From assembly GCF_004348115.1 (NCBI RefSeq), contig NZ_QPFB01000001.1, forward strand, positions 2,528,773 through 2,592,772: a stretch of 64,000 nucleotides of DNA, read 5' to 3'. The translations under genes were made by a program, and so were the position numbers. The notes under the pieces are model-generated. The model had not been told where the DNA came from. It did no database searches and was given only the letters and a program-made list of their open reading frames with translations. Within the stretch, counting starts at the first letter, position 1; the number at the start of each line of letters is the position of its first letter. Of the stretch, positions 8,239 through 16,688 are shown piece by piece. Source of the stretch: Stenotrophomonas sp. ATCM1_4 (lineage in GTDB: Bacteria; Pseudomonadota; Gammaproteobacteria; Xanthomonadales; Xanthomonadaceae).

Positions 8239-9601
8239 GCAGACGCTCCCACAACACTGCCGGGATGCGGTGCTCGCCGTCGATGACCAGCAACGGTTCG
8301 ATCTTCAATTCTTCCGCCGACAGCGTCGGCTGGATCAGGTTGGCGAAGCGCTTCACCAACACGTCTTCCTTCCATTCCGGACGCGCGGCCAGGGTGGCCA
8401 TCGCCGCGCGCGATTCCTTGCCCTCGCCCACGCATTCGAACGGCTTGTGGTCCTGGAACTCCAGCAGCGCGTCGTAGCCGCCGGCCTGCTCGCTGTCATC
8501 GAGCAGGTTGCGGCCGAAGATGCGCACCAGGCGCGTCTTGGGCATGAACGGGGCCAGCGCCAGGAACACGAAGTGGCACTTCGGGCACACGCCGCACCAG
8601 CGGTTCACCGGGCGCTCGCCGAGGATGTGGAAGTTGCGGTTGCAGCTGGAGAAATGTGCGTCGTAGAAATCGGTCCTGGCGAACTGGCGGGCCACCGCCA
8701 GTTCCGAGAGCGGTCGCAGCAACGAGTAGTACTGCAGGTCGGCGGCTACGTGCTGCTGCACGTACTCACCGAACGCCTTCTCGAAGGCCCAGCCCTTGGA
8801 CCACTGGTGGTTGACCTCGCCGGTGCCGGCGATCTGGCTGCCGTAGCTGGCCGAACGCTCGTTGGAGAACACCACCTGGTCCACGCCCTGTACCAGCGCG
8901 GCCAGCACCATGATCGCCGAGTTCACCGCGGTGACCGGGATATGCCCGTTCCACGCGCCCTGGCGATTGAGCTCGAACAGCTCCGGGGCCAGCGTGCGGC
9001 CGATGTTGAGCATCGGCAGGCCGGTGCGTTCGGCACAGGCGCGGATCAGCTGCGAGCCACCGATCCAGGTGACGGTCTCGGCCACGCCGGCAGTGCGCAG
9101 GGCTTCGATGCTGACCAGCGAATCCTTGCCGCCGCCAATGGCGACCAGGGCGTGGTGGGTGAGGTTGAGATCAGGGGCTTTGCTGCCCTCTCCCCAACCC
9201 CTCTCCCGCAGGGAGAGGGGCTCATTCACTGGCAGCTTGAACCTGCCGCGCAGGTTCAGGCCATTGCGGTAGGCGAACTCCCCCAGGCCGTTGAGGTAGA
9301 CGGTTTCCACCAGGGCGGCGGTGTCGGCATCGATGGCATAGCTGTTGATGCTGACCTGCGCGGGTACGCCAGCCTTGTAGTAACTCACGCCGGCGATCAG
9401 GTGCAGCAGCTGCAAGGCACGCTGCACGGCTGCGGCGCGTTCGCCCTCCAGCTGGAACGGCGCACCCGGCACGGTGACGGTCTCGGTCATCTCCGGGCCG
9501 TCGTCGAAGGCGTAGACCAGCCGCGCCACGCCGGTGTCCGCGGCGAAATCGCAGCGGACGAAGCGGAAACGGGAAACCTGGTGTTTATCAAAAGCTGTCA
9601 T
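8219..9601 (-). CDS. murL: UDP-MurNAc-L-alanyl-L-glutamate epimerase MurL
   Basis: Epimerises the terminal L-Glu of UDP-MurNAc-L-Ala-L-Glu to D-Glu with ATP, bypassing glutamate racemase. The 460-residue protein has a PP-loop-like nucleotide motif, AIGGGKDS (154-161), fitting an ATP-using epimerase, and a Cys cluster, [10 protein letters not shown], that may bind metal. Residues about 127-140 ([12 protein letters not shown]) are encoded by a palindromic repeat that also occurs between genes, so this stretch is probably a late in-frame insertion just before the ATP motif. The gene lies 67 bases after lysAC and overlaps murD2. Confidence 0.92.
   Translation of the reverse strand: MTAFDKHQVSRFRFVRCDFAADTGVARLVYAFDDGPEMTETVTVPGAPFQLEGERAAAVQRALQLLHLIAGVSYYKAGVPAQVSINSYAIDADTAALVETVYLNGLGEFAYRNGLNLRGRFKLPVNEPLSLRERGWGEGSKAPDLNLTHHALVAIGGGKDSLVSIEALRTAGVAETVTWIGGSQLIRACAERTGLPMLNIGRTLAPELFELNRQGAWNGHIPVTAVNSAIMVLAALVQGVDQVVFSNERSASYGSQIAGTGEVNHQWSKGWAFEKAFGEYVQQHVAADLQYYSLLRPLSELAVARQFARTDFYDAHFSSCNRNFHILGERPVNRWCGVCPKCHFVFLALAPFMPKTRLVRIFGRNLLDDSEQAGGYDALLEFQDHKPFECVGEGKESRAAMATLAARPEWKEDVLVKRFANLIQPTLSAEELKIEPLLVIDGEHRIPAVLWERLRANFAA
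9187..9222. repeat. Palindromic repeat inside the murL coding sequence
   Basis: CTCTCCCCAACCCCTCTCCCG followed by CAGGGAGAGGGG matches the intergenic repeat family, but here it lies wholly within murL and preserves the reading frame. It encodes roughly [12 protein letters not shown] on the minus strand. Confidence 0.88.
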
Positions 9602-9668
9602 GGCGTATCCGAATCAAACGAACCGTTTTCGCGCGGGCGCGCGGCGGGACGACAAAAAAAGGTGGGCG

Positions 9669-12272
9669 TCAGGCATTGACCACGCCTTCGCGCGGCAGGG
9701 CGCGCTGGTTGTAGGTACTGGCCATGCTGAAACCGTAGGCACCGGCATCGGCGATCAGCATCACGTCCCCCGGCGCGGTGGCGCCGGGCAGCTTCACCCG
9801 TTGCGCGAACACGTCGCTGGATTCGCAGATCGGGCCGACCACGCTGAAATCAACATCACGCGCATCGTCCAGCCGCGACAGGTTGGCGATGTCGTGCCAG
9901 GCGTCGTACAGCGCCGGGCGCAGCAGGGCGTTCATGCCGGCATCCAGGCCGACGCGGCGCACGCCGTCCTTCTCCACCACCTGCGAGGCATGGGTGAGCA
10001 GTACGCCGGACTCGGCCACCATGAAGCGGCCGGGCTCGACCGCCAGCTGGAACGCCGGGTGCACCGCCTTGATCGCGGCCAGGCCGGCGGCCCAGGCGTC
10101 CAGGTCGAACGGCTCGTCATCGTCGCTGTACGGCACCGGCAGGCCACCGCCGATGTCCAGGATCTCCACGCTGCCGATGCGGCGCGCGAAACCGGCCATT
10201 TCATCGACCATCTGCTGCCAGTGGCCGGCGTTCTCGATGCCGCTGCCCAGGTGCGCGTGCACGCCGGTGATGCGGATATCCAGCGCGCGCGCGGCGGCGA
10301 TGAACTCGTCCACGCGCAGCGCCGACAGGCCGAACTTGGAGTCCTTGCCGCCGGTGTTGACCTTCTTGTGGTGGCCGTCGCCATGGCCCAGGTCGATGCG
10401 CACCCACAGCTTGCGGCCGCGGAACACCTCCGGCCAGTGCTGCAGCAGCTCGACGTTGTCGATGGTGACATTGACGCCGCGCGCCAGCACCGCGGCGTAC
10501 TCGCCGATCGGCGCGAAGCTCGGGGTGAACAGCACGCGCTCCGGCGCCAGGTCCGGCACCGCCGCGAACACCAGCTCCACTTCCCCCTGCGACACGCATT
10601 CCAGGCCGAACCCTTCGGCGGCCAGGGTGCGCAGGATGTCCGGGTGCGAGTTGGCCTTGATCGCGTAGAAACGGCGGTCGATGGCGCTGATGGCGTTCAA
10701 CTGGCGGGCGCGTTCGCGCACCTTGTCCAGGTCGTAGATGTAGGCCGGCGTGCCCTGTGCGGCCAGCTCCAGCAGCTTCTGGCGCTGCTGCGGCGCCTGC
10801 CACCACGGCGTCTGCCGGGGGCGGATGGTGCCGATGATCTCGCGCCAGCGCGGACCGAACACCTGCTCTTCGTAGACCGGCATCGCGCCGCTGCCGATCA
10901 GCTCGTCGTGCAGGATCGGCAGCAACCCGTCGGCGTCGGCCTCATCGATGACGAAGGTCAGGTTCAGGTCGTTGGACGACTGCGAGATCATGTGCACGCG
11001 CTCCTTGCCGAACGTGGCCCACACGTCGGAGAGCTTGTACAGCAGCGAGCGCATGCCACGGCCGACCAGGGTGATGGCCGCGCACGGCACGATCACCTTG
11101 ACCTTGCAGATCTCCGACAGGTCGGCCGACAACGCGGCCAGCACGTCGGTGTTGACCAGGTTCTCGGACGGGTCCAGCGACACGGTCACGTTGGTCTCGG
11201 CCGAACCGATCAGGTCCACCGACAGGCCGTGCTTCTTGAACAGGTTGAACACGTCGGACAGGAAGCCGACCTGCTGCCACATGCCGATGCCTTCCATCGA
11301 CACCAGCACGATGCCGTTGCGGCGGCTGATCGCCTTCACCCCCGGCACCGGCTCGGCGTTGCCGTCGATGCTGGTGCCCGGCATGTGCGGGCGCTCGGTG
11401 TCGAGGATGGCCATCGGCACGCCGGCGTCACGGCACGGCTTGATCGAGCGCGGGTGCAGCACCTTGGCACCGGTGGTGGCGATTTCCTGCGCCTCGTAAT
11501 AGTCCAGCCGGGTCAGCAGGCGAGCGTCGGGCACGTCCTTCGGGTTGGCGCTGAACATGCCCGGCACGTCGGTCCAGATTTCCACGCGGCTGGCACCGAG
11601 CAGCGCGCCGAAGTACGCGGCCGAGGTATCCGAGCCACCACGGCCCAGGATGGCGGTGCCACCGTCGCCGTGGCGCGAGATGAAGCCCTGGGTGATCAGC
11701 ATGCGCGTGGGCTGCGCGGAGAAACGCGGCTTGAAGTCGGCATCACCCTGCCACTGGCAGTTCACCGACAGGCGCTGCGACCAGGCGGTCTGGTTTGGTG
11801 CCGACGGCTGCGCGTGCAGCCATTCGCGGGCATCCATCCAGCCGAAGTCCAGGCCATTGCTGCGCAGGTAGGCCGCACCGACGGTGGAGGACAGCAGTTC
11901 GCCCTGGCCCAGCACCTCGGCCTGCCAGTCCAGCGGACGGGCGGCGGCGCGCGGGTCATCCACCAGTGCCTGCAGCGCGGCCAGCCGTTCGGCCAGCACC
12001 TCGCTGCCCAGCTCCAGCTCGGCGAGGAAATCGTTGTGGCGCTGGACCAGCGCGGCCACCCGTTCACGGCTGTCTGCCGCGCCGTCGGCGATGGCGGTCA
12101 GTTCATTGGTGACGCCGGACAACGCCGACACCACCACCAGAACACGCCCACCGGTCTCGTCCGCACGTTTTTTCGCCAGTTCCCCGATCGTGTTCCAACG
12201 ATGCCGACGGGACACCGAGGTGCCACCGAACTTGAGGACGATCCAGCGATCAGCGATTGGGGAAGCGGACAT
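9669..12272 (-). CDS. lysAC: Bifunctional aspartate kinase / diaminopimelate decarboxylase
   Basis: One 867-residue chain carries the first and last steps of lysine synthesis. The N-terminal half is aspartokinase: KFGGTS near residue 14, GRGGSDTSAA and WTDVPGMF for ATP and aspartate binding, then ACT regulatory sequence. The C-terminal half is PLP-dependent diaminopimelate decarboxylase: YAIKAN with the PLP lysine at about 539, HLGSGIE, DIGGG and GPICESSD. The fusion is typical of Xanthomonadaceae. The start at 12272 is chosen because the kinase domain begins there; the longer frame runs into repeat DNA. With murL and murD2 downstream, it links meso-diaminopimelate and D-Glu supply for peptidoglycan. 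Confidence 0.95.
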   Translation of the reverse strand: MSASPIADRWIVLKFGGTSVSRRHRWNTIGELAKKRADETGGRVLVVVSALSGVTNELTAIADGAADSRERVAALVQRHNDFLAELELGSEVLAERLAALQALVDDPRAAARPLDWQAEVLGQGELLSSTVGAAYLRSNGLDFGWMDAREWLHAQPSAPNQTAWSQRLSVNCQWQGDADFKPRFSAQPTRMLITQGFISRHGDGGTAILGRGGSDTSAAYFGALLGASRVEIWTDVPGMFSANPKDVPDARLLTRLDYYEAQEIATTGAKVLHPRSIKPCRDAGVPMAILDTERPHMPGTSIDGNAEPVPGVKAISRRNGIVLVSMEGIGMWQQVGFLSDVFNLFKKHGLSVDLIGSAETNVTVSLDPSENLVNTDVLAALSADLSEICKVKVIVPCAAITLVGRGMRSLLYKLSDVWATFGKERVHMISQSSNDLNLTFVIDEADADGLLPILHDELIGSGAMPVYEEQVFGPRWREIIGTIRPRQTPWWQAPQQRQKLLELAAQGTPAYIYDLDKVRERARQLNAISAIDRRFYAIKANSHPDILRTLAAEGFGLECVSQGEVELVFAAVPDLAPERVLFTPSFAPIGEYAAVLARGVNVTIDNVELLQHWPEVFRGRKLWVRIDLGHGDGHHKKVNTGGKDSKFGLSALRVDEFIAAARALDIRITGVHAHLGSGIENAGHWQQMVDEMAGFARRIGSVEILDIGGGLPVPYSDDDEPFDLDAWAAGLAAIKAVHPAFQLAVEPGRFMVAESGVLLTHASQVVEKDGVRRVGLDAGMNALLRPALYDAWHDIANLSRLDDARDVDFSVVGPICESSDVFAQRVKLPGATAPGDVMLIADAGAYGFSMASTYNQRALPREGVVNA

Positions 12273-12451
12273 TGGCTTTGGAGGTTCACAGTGGGAGAAA
12301 GACCCGGCAATGCGGGCGGAACCCCCGATTCTATGCCAAGGCCCATGGGGCCGGACCGCTGATTTCGGGAGATACCATTCCAGCCCGCCCCCTCCCGGGG
12401 CGAAGAAAGTAGCACTTGCAACGATCCGGGTCATCCACCTGAACAGCCACC

Positions 12452-12551
12452 CCGTAGGAGCGCCCTCGGGCGCGAAGCCGATGGATTCCCCGGTTGCGCG
12501 ATTCGGGACACCGATGCCTGGCCAGCTTCGCGGCCGAGGCCGCTCCCACCC
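12452..12551. repeat. Inverted pair of GTAGGAGCG-type repeats
   Basis: The left unit, GTAGGAGCGCCCTCGGGCGC plus GAAGCC, is mirrored by a right unit reading GCTTCGCGGCCGAGGCCGCTCCCAC. Each unit can form its own hairpin, and together they form a larger inverted repeat. The pair fills much of the 368-base gap between lysAC and the first PhzF gene; no gene is seen in the gap. Confidence 0.75.
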
Positions 12552-12555
12552 GTGC

Positions 12556-12596
12556 TGCGACATTTGGTGGTGCGACATTTGGTGGTGCGACATTTG
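12556..12596. repeat. 15-base direct repeat, 2.7 copies
   Basis: TGCGACATTTGGTGG occurs twice in tandem (12556-12570, 12571-12585), followed by a partial copy, TGCGACATTTG. It lies 45-85 bases upstream of the first PhzF start, so it could hold repeated regulator sites or simply be a slippage product. Confidence 0.85.
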
Positions 12597-12640
12597 CGTG
12601 CGGCTTGCCTAAGCTGGCCTGCCCTGTTCCCCACACCGCA

Positions 12641-13510
12641 ATGACCGTTCGCCGCTATCTGCAGTTGGATGTGTTCTCCGCCCGGCCCGGCGCCGGCAAC
12701 CCGTTGGGCGTCGTCCTCGACAGCGATGGGTTGGACAGCCAGGACATGCAGGCCATCGCGGCCTGGCTGAACCTGTCCGAGACGGTCTTCCTGCTGCCCT
12801 CGGATGACGAGGCCAGTTACCGCGTCCGCATCTTCACCCCATGCTGCGAGCTGCCGTTCGCCGGCCACCCCAGCGTGGGGGCGGCATGGGCAGCGCTGGC
12901 CTGCGGGCGGGTGCGCCCGCACAACGGCCTGCTGGTCCAGCAATGCGCCGCCGGCCGGCTGCCGGTGCGGGTGTCCGGCCCGCCGCAGGCACCGCTGATC
13001 GAACTGGCCAGCCCGCCACCGCGGCGGCTTCCGGATCCCCCCGGGGCGGTCCCCGCGCAACTGCGTGCACTGGCCGCCGCCGGCCAGTTACCGGAGCTGT
13101 GGGACAACGGCCCGCGCTGGTGGCTGCTGCCGGCGCGCGACGCCGCCAGCCTGCGTGCGCTGGTCGCGGACATGGCCGCGCTGCGCGACTGGAGCATCGC
13201 CACCGCTGCCACCGGCGTGGCCCTGTTCGCCCCCGAGCCCTGCCCGACGCATGCGCTGGTGGTGCGCGCGTTCTGCCCTGCCGATGCGCCTGACGTCCCC
13301 GAGGATCCGGTCACCGGAAGCGCCAACGCACTGATCGCGGCGTGGTTGCGGGAGCGCGCCCAACTGCCGGGCACCGATGGCTGCTATGTCGCCAGCCAGG
13401 GCCGCGAAGTCGGCCGCGACGGCCAGGTGCAGCTCCGCGTGGAGGCGCAGGGCGATATCTGGATCGGCGGCCAGGTCCAGCGGGTGATCCAGGCAAACCT
13501 GCACTGGTAA
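12641..13510 (+). CDS. PhzF-family isomerase, copy 1
   Basis: A 289-residue member of the PhzF fold, two similar halves like diaminopimelate epimerase. Visible family residues are the catalytic Glu47 in LSETVF, His76 in FAGHPSVG and the Asp of EDPVTGSAN near the second half. The start at 12641 gives the family N terminus MTVRRYLQLDVF. It is the first of three tandem paralogues; copies 1 and 2 are very alike at protein and DNA level. This copy has Cys-Cys (FTPCCELPF) where copy 2 has Lys-Gly. No phenazine genes are nearby, so the substrate is unknown. Confidence 0.88.
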   Translation: MTVRRYLQLDVFSARPGAGNPLGVVLDSDGLDSQDMQAIAAWLNLSETVFLLPSDDEASYRVRIFTPCCELPFAGHPSVGAAWAALACGRVRPHNGLLVQQCAAGRLPVRVSGPPQAPLIELASPPPRRLPDPPGAVPAQLRALAAAGQLPELWDNGPRWWLLPARDAASLRALVADMAALRDWSIATAATGVALFAPEPCPTHALVVRAFCPADAPDVPEDPVTGSANALIAAWLRERAQLPGTDGCYVASQGREVGRDGQVQLRVEAQGDIWIGGQVQRVIQANLHW

Positions 13511-13544
13511 GCTGCCCGGCCCCCTTCCTGGAGTGTCCCCCGCG

Positions 13545-14405
13545 ATGGCCGTACGCCGTTATCTGCAGCTGGATGTGTTTTCCGCCCGTCCCGGCGCCGG
13601 CAACGCGTTGGGCGTGATCGTCGACAGCGACGGCCTGGACAGCCAAGGCATGCAGGCCATCGCCGCCTGGCTGAACCTCTCCGAGACCATCTTCTTCCTG
13701 CCGCCGGACGAGGGCGCCAGTTACCACATCCGCATCTTCACCCCGAAGGGCGAGTTGCCCTTCGCCGGCCACCCCAGCGTGGGCGCGGCGTGGGCGGCGG
13801 TCGAACTGGGCCTGGCCACGCCGGACGAGGACGGCCGGCTGGTGCAGCAATGCGCCGCCGGGATGCTGCCGGTCCACGTGCAGGGCGGGCGCTGGTTCCG
13901 CCAGATCAAGGTCCGCAGCCCGCAGGCCGAGCGCCGCGAGCAGCCCGTCCCGGTCCTGCCCGATGGCCTGGCCACCCTGGCCCATCCTGGCCAGAGCCCG
14001 GTGCTGTGGAACAACGGGCCGGACTGGTGGCTGCTGCAAGCCTCCAGCGAGGCCGCGTTGCGTCGCTACACGCCCGAGCTCGCGGCCATCGCCGCCCTGC
14101 CCGGGCGCGGCAAGCTGGCCGTGTTTGCCCCGGCCGACCGCCCGGACGTGGGCTACCAGTACGTCGTGCGCGCCTTCGCGCCCGGCGTGGGCGTCAATGA
14201 GGACCCGGTGACCGGCAGCGCCAACGCGCTGGTCGCCGCGCACCTGCTCGCGCAGGGCCGGATCAAGCCCGGCGACCAGTACCTGGCCAGCCAGGGACGC
14301 GAACTGGGCCGTAACGGCGAAGTGCGGGTGCAGGTGGATATCGATTCCCAGATCTGGATCGGCGGTGAGGTGCAGCCGGTGATCTCCGGCCAGATCGAGT
14401 GGTGA
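13545..14405 (+). CDS. PhzF-family isomerase, copy 2
   Basis: A 286-residue paralogue of the preceding gene, starting MAVRRYLQLDVFSARPGAGN. Glu47 (SETIF), His76 (FAGHPS) and EDPVTGSAN are all present, so it should be catalytically competent. The ATG at 13545 is preferred to a GTG at 13533 because GGAG overlaps that GTG and the protein aligns with copy 1 from the ATG. The 34-base gap to copy 1 suggests one transcript. Its role is unknown; some PhzF-like proteins act on small amino-acid-like or isoprenoid substrates. Confidence 0.88.
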   Translation: MAVRRYLQLDVFSARPGAGNALGVIVDSDGLDSQGMQAIAAWLNLSETIFFLPPDEGASYHIRIFTPKGELPFAGHPSVGAAWAAVELGLATPDEDGRLVQQCAAGMLPVHVQGGRWFRQIKVRSPQAERREQPVPVLPDGLATLAHPGQSPVLWNNGPDWWLLQASSEAALRRYTPELAAIAALPGRGKLAVFAPADRPDVGYQYVVRAFAPGVGVNEDPVTGSANALVAAHLLAQGRIKPGDQYLASQGRELGRNGEVRVQVDIDSQIWIGGEVQPVISGQIEW

Positions 14406-14410
14406 TGTCG

Positions 14411-14452
14411 TCCCCTCTCCCCCACCCCGCTCCCGCCACGCGGGAGAGGGGC
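14411..14452. repeat. Palindromic repeat between PhzF copies 2 and 3
   Basis: CCCCTCTCCCCCACCCCGCTCCCG and CGGGAGAGGGG form an imperfect hairpin of the same family as at 6693. It follows the copy 2 stop by a few bases and could act as a transcription attenuator. Confidence 0.8.
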
Positions 14453-14484
14453 TGTCTACCGCATTGCTACTCCACGGATTGCCC

Positions 14485-15360
14485 ATGACCACCCGTCGCT
14501 TCCTGCAACTTGATGTCTTCGCACCCCGTCCCGGCACCGGCAACCCGCTGGCGGTCGTGCTCGACGCCGACGGCCTGGACGATGCCGCCATGCAGGCCAT
14601 CGCCCGCTGGACCCGCTTGCCCGAGACCACCTTCATCAGCGCGCCGACCGTTCCCGGCGCCAGTTACCGCATCCGCATGTTCGCGCCGCAGAAGGAAGTG
14701 CCGTTCGCCGGCCACCCCAGCGTCGGCAGCGCGCATGCGGTGCTGGAAGCCGGGCTGGCCACGCCGGTCGATGGCCAGCTGATCCAGGACGGCATCGCCG
14801 GCCCGTTGCCGCTGCGCATCCACACGCAGGACGGCGTGCGCACCATCGCCATCCGCACCCCGCGTGCCTCGGTGGCCGAAGTGGTCACCGCCGATGACGC
14901 GCGCCTGCAGCCGGCGATCCATGGCTGGCCGCTGGGCGAACTGCCGCCGGCGCTGATGGAGGGCGGCCGCCGCTGGTGGGTGGTCGAGGTGGCTGACGAA
15001 GCCAGCCTGCGCGGCCTTGCACCGGACTGGGAGGCGATCGCCACGCTGGCCGAAGCCACCGGCGCGATGGGCGTATTCGCCTACGCCCGCAGCAGTGGCG
15101 AGGGCTACCAGCTGGTCGTGCGCGCCTTCGTCGGCAACGGTCGACGTTTCGAGGATGCCGCCTCCGGCGCGGCCAACGCCGTGCTCGCGGCATGGCTGGA
15201 CGAGCGCGGCGCCCTGCCCGGCAGCGGCAAGCGCTACACCGTCAGCCAGGGGCGCGAGGTCGGCCACGACGCATTGCTGGAGCTGAGCATCGACGACCAC
15301 GGCGAGGTCTGGTCCGGTGGCCAGGTGCAGACCGTCATCCAGGGAACCATCGACTGGTAA
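14485..15360 (+). CDS. PhzF-family isomerase, copy 3 (divergent)
   Basis: A 291-residue PhzF-fold protein, MTTRRFLQLDVFAPRPGTGN, with Glu47 (PETTF) and His77 (FAGHPSVG). The second-half motif is changed from EDPVTGSAN to EDAASGAAN: the Asp is kept but the loop after it is altered, so substrate preference probably differs from copies 1 and 2. It is clearly older in divergence than the copy 1/copy 2 split. The start is set by the shared N terminus; the frame upstream is repeat DNA. Confidence 0.87.
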   Translation: MTTRRFLQLDVFAPRPGTGNPLAVVLDADGLDDAAMQAIARWTRLPETTFISAPTVPGASYRIRMFAPQKEVPFAGHPSVGSAHAVLEAGLATPVDGQLIQDGIAGPLPLRIHTQDGVRTIAIRTPRASVAEVVTADDARLQPAIHGWPLGELPPALMEGGRRWWVVEVADEASLRGLAPDWEAIATLAEATGAMGVFAYARSSGEGYQLVVRAFVGNGRRFEDAASGAANAVLAAWLDERGALPGSGKRYTVSQGREVGHDALLELSIDDHGEVWSGGQVQTVIQGTIDW

Positions 15361-15401
15361 GCCAGGTCACAGCGGCCTGGTCTCCTGAAGGGAAGCACGC
15401 A

Positions 15402-16235
15402 ATGCGCAGATGGATCCTGTTGGCCGCGCTCTGGTTGTCCGCCGTCACCCCGGCCTGCGCCGTGCAGCCCGCGCCGCCCCAGCGCATCCTGTTCGTGGGC
15501 AACAGCCTCACCTACTACGGCAACCTGCCGGCGACCTTCGCCGCGCTGGCCCAGGCCAACGGCCATGCGGTCGAGGCCGAGATGATCCTTGAGGGCGGCG
15601 CCACGCTCAGCGAGCGGCTGGCCGATGGCAGCGTGCAGACAGCGCTGGCCGGACGACGACCGCAGGTGCTGGTGCTGCAGGAACGCGGCGGCGACCTGCT
15701 CTGCCTGGGCGGGCGGCAACGGTGCGAGCAGTCGCAGCATGCGCTGCAGGGACTGGCCGAGGCCGCCCGCGCCGTGCAGGCGCGCGTGCTGGTGCTGGGC
15801 ACCTACCAGGCCAATGCGCAGGCCTCGGCCGCGCTGGTGGAAAAGGAAGCCGCGGCCGCGCGCCAGGCCGGTGCGGAATACGTCGAGATCTCGCAGACCC
15901 TGGCCGACCTCTCGCGGCACCAGCCGGACCTGCCCTGGTATGCGGAAGACGGCATGCACCCCGGCCCGGCATTGACCCTGCTCGATGCAATCAAGCTCCA
16001 TCACGCCCTGTACGGCATGCCGGAGGCACGCACGCTGGAGATCGACGCCCCCCGCTATGGGGCCAACAGCGGGCTGCAGGCAGTGCTGCGCCGCGCCGAT
16101 GCCGCCGCGCCCAACGCCGGCACGCCGCCGCATATCCACTACGAACATGCCCAGGTCGAGCGTCTTGTCCGTGCACTGGATCACGCGACGCGCGCCACCG
16201 CCCCTGCACCGGCAACGCCGTCATCGGCGCATTGA
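15402..16235 (+). CDS. Exported SGNH/GDSL-type hydrolase-like protein
   Basis: A 277-residue protein with a signal peptide (MRRWILLAALWLSAV, cleavage near ACA). Block I is FVGNSLTYYGNLP, with the Ser in GNS, and the C-terminal catalytic block is EDGMHPGPA, a DxxH-like Asp/His pair, both typical of SGNH hydrolases and related esterases. It is probably periplasmic. The start at 15402 gives the signal peptide and follows a GAAGGGAAG stretch. The substrate cannot be told; it lies 41 bases after the PhzF cluster and may be co-transcribed. Confidence 0.8.
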   Translation: MRRWILLAALWLSAVTPACAVQPAPPQRILFVGNSLTYYGNLPATFAALAQANGHAVEAEMILEGGATLSERLADGSVQTALAGRRPQVLVLQERGGDLLCLGGRQRCEQSQHALQGLAEAARAVQARVLVLGTYQANAQASAALVEKEAAAARQAGAEYVEISQTLADLSRHQPDLPWYAEDGMHPGPALTLLDAIKLHHALYGMPEARTLEIDAPRYGANSGLQAVLRRADAAAPNAGTPPHIHYEHAQVERLVRALDHATRATAPAPATPSSAH

Positions 16236-16295
16236 TCCGGCCGCCGCAGGCGATACTGCGGGCCTTCCTTCCACGCCGCCCCGTCCAGGTCCTGA

Positions 16296-16652
16296 ATGCC
16301 ACATCTCACCCTTGAATACAGCGACAACCTCGGCACCGCGATCAGCCCGGTCGTGCTGCGCGGCTTGAACCACGCCCTGGTCGCCACCGGCCATTTCGAC
16401 GAGGCCGACATCAAGACCCGTGCGCTGGCGTTCGACTGCGTGGCCATTGGCACCGACGACGCGCCCCGCGCCTTCCTGGCGGCAACGCTGTCCCTGCTCT
16501 CGGGGCGCTCGCTGCAGGTTCGTCAGGAGATCGCCCAGGCCTTGCTGACAGCGCTGGAAGCGGCCGTGCCGGCCAATGGCAATGCCCTGCAGACCAGCGT
16601 GCAACTGGTCGAGATCGAACGCGACAGCTACGCCAAGTCCCACCGCGCCTGA
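16296..16652 (+). CDS. 5-carboxymethyl-2-hydroxymuconate isomerase family protein
   Basis: A 118-residue protein beginning MPHLTLEYSDNL. After Met removal the N-terminal Pro is the expected catalytic base of this tautomerase-fold family (HpaF/CHMI). Length and pattern fit the family throughout. The rest of a homoprotocatechuate pathway is not in the window, so its role here is uncertain and it may act on another enol substrate. Confidence 0.85.
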   Translation: MPHLTLEYSDNLGTAISPVVLRGLNHALVATGHFDEADIKTRALAFDCVAIGTDDAPRAFLAATLSLLSGRSLQVRQEIAQALLTALEAAVPANGNALQTSVQLVEIERDSYAKSHRA

Positions 16653-16688
16653 GCCACCGGCGCCCTATCCACACCGCCAAGGACAGCC

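Noticed and set aside
8219-9601. Frameshift or pseudogene in murL because of the embedded repeat
   Set aside because: The repeat keeps the reading frame and motifs on both sides are intact.
9534-12362. 942-codon open frame opposite lysAC
   Set aside because: High GC opens this frame; it has no recognisable domain and runs through murL 5' end, the intergenic gap and lysAC.
12556-12596. CRISPR-like repeat
   Set aside because: Direct repeats are 15 bases with no spacers and fewer than three copies; no cas genes are present.
12273-12640. Possible lysine riboswitch ahead of lysAC
   Set aside because: The gap is filled by paired GTAGGAGCG repeats and direct repeats; no lysine-aptamer-like arrangement was seen.
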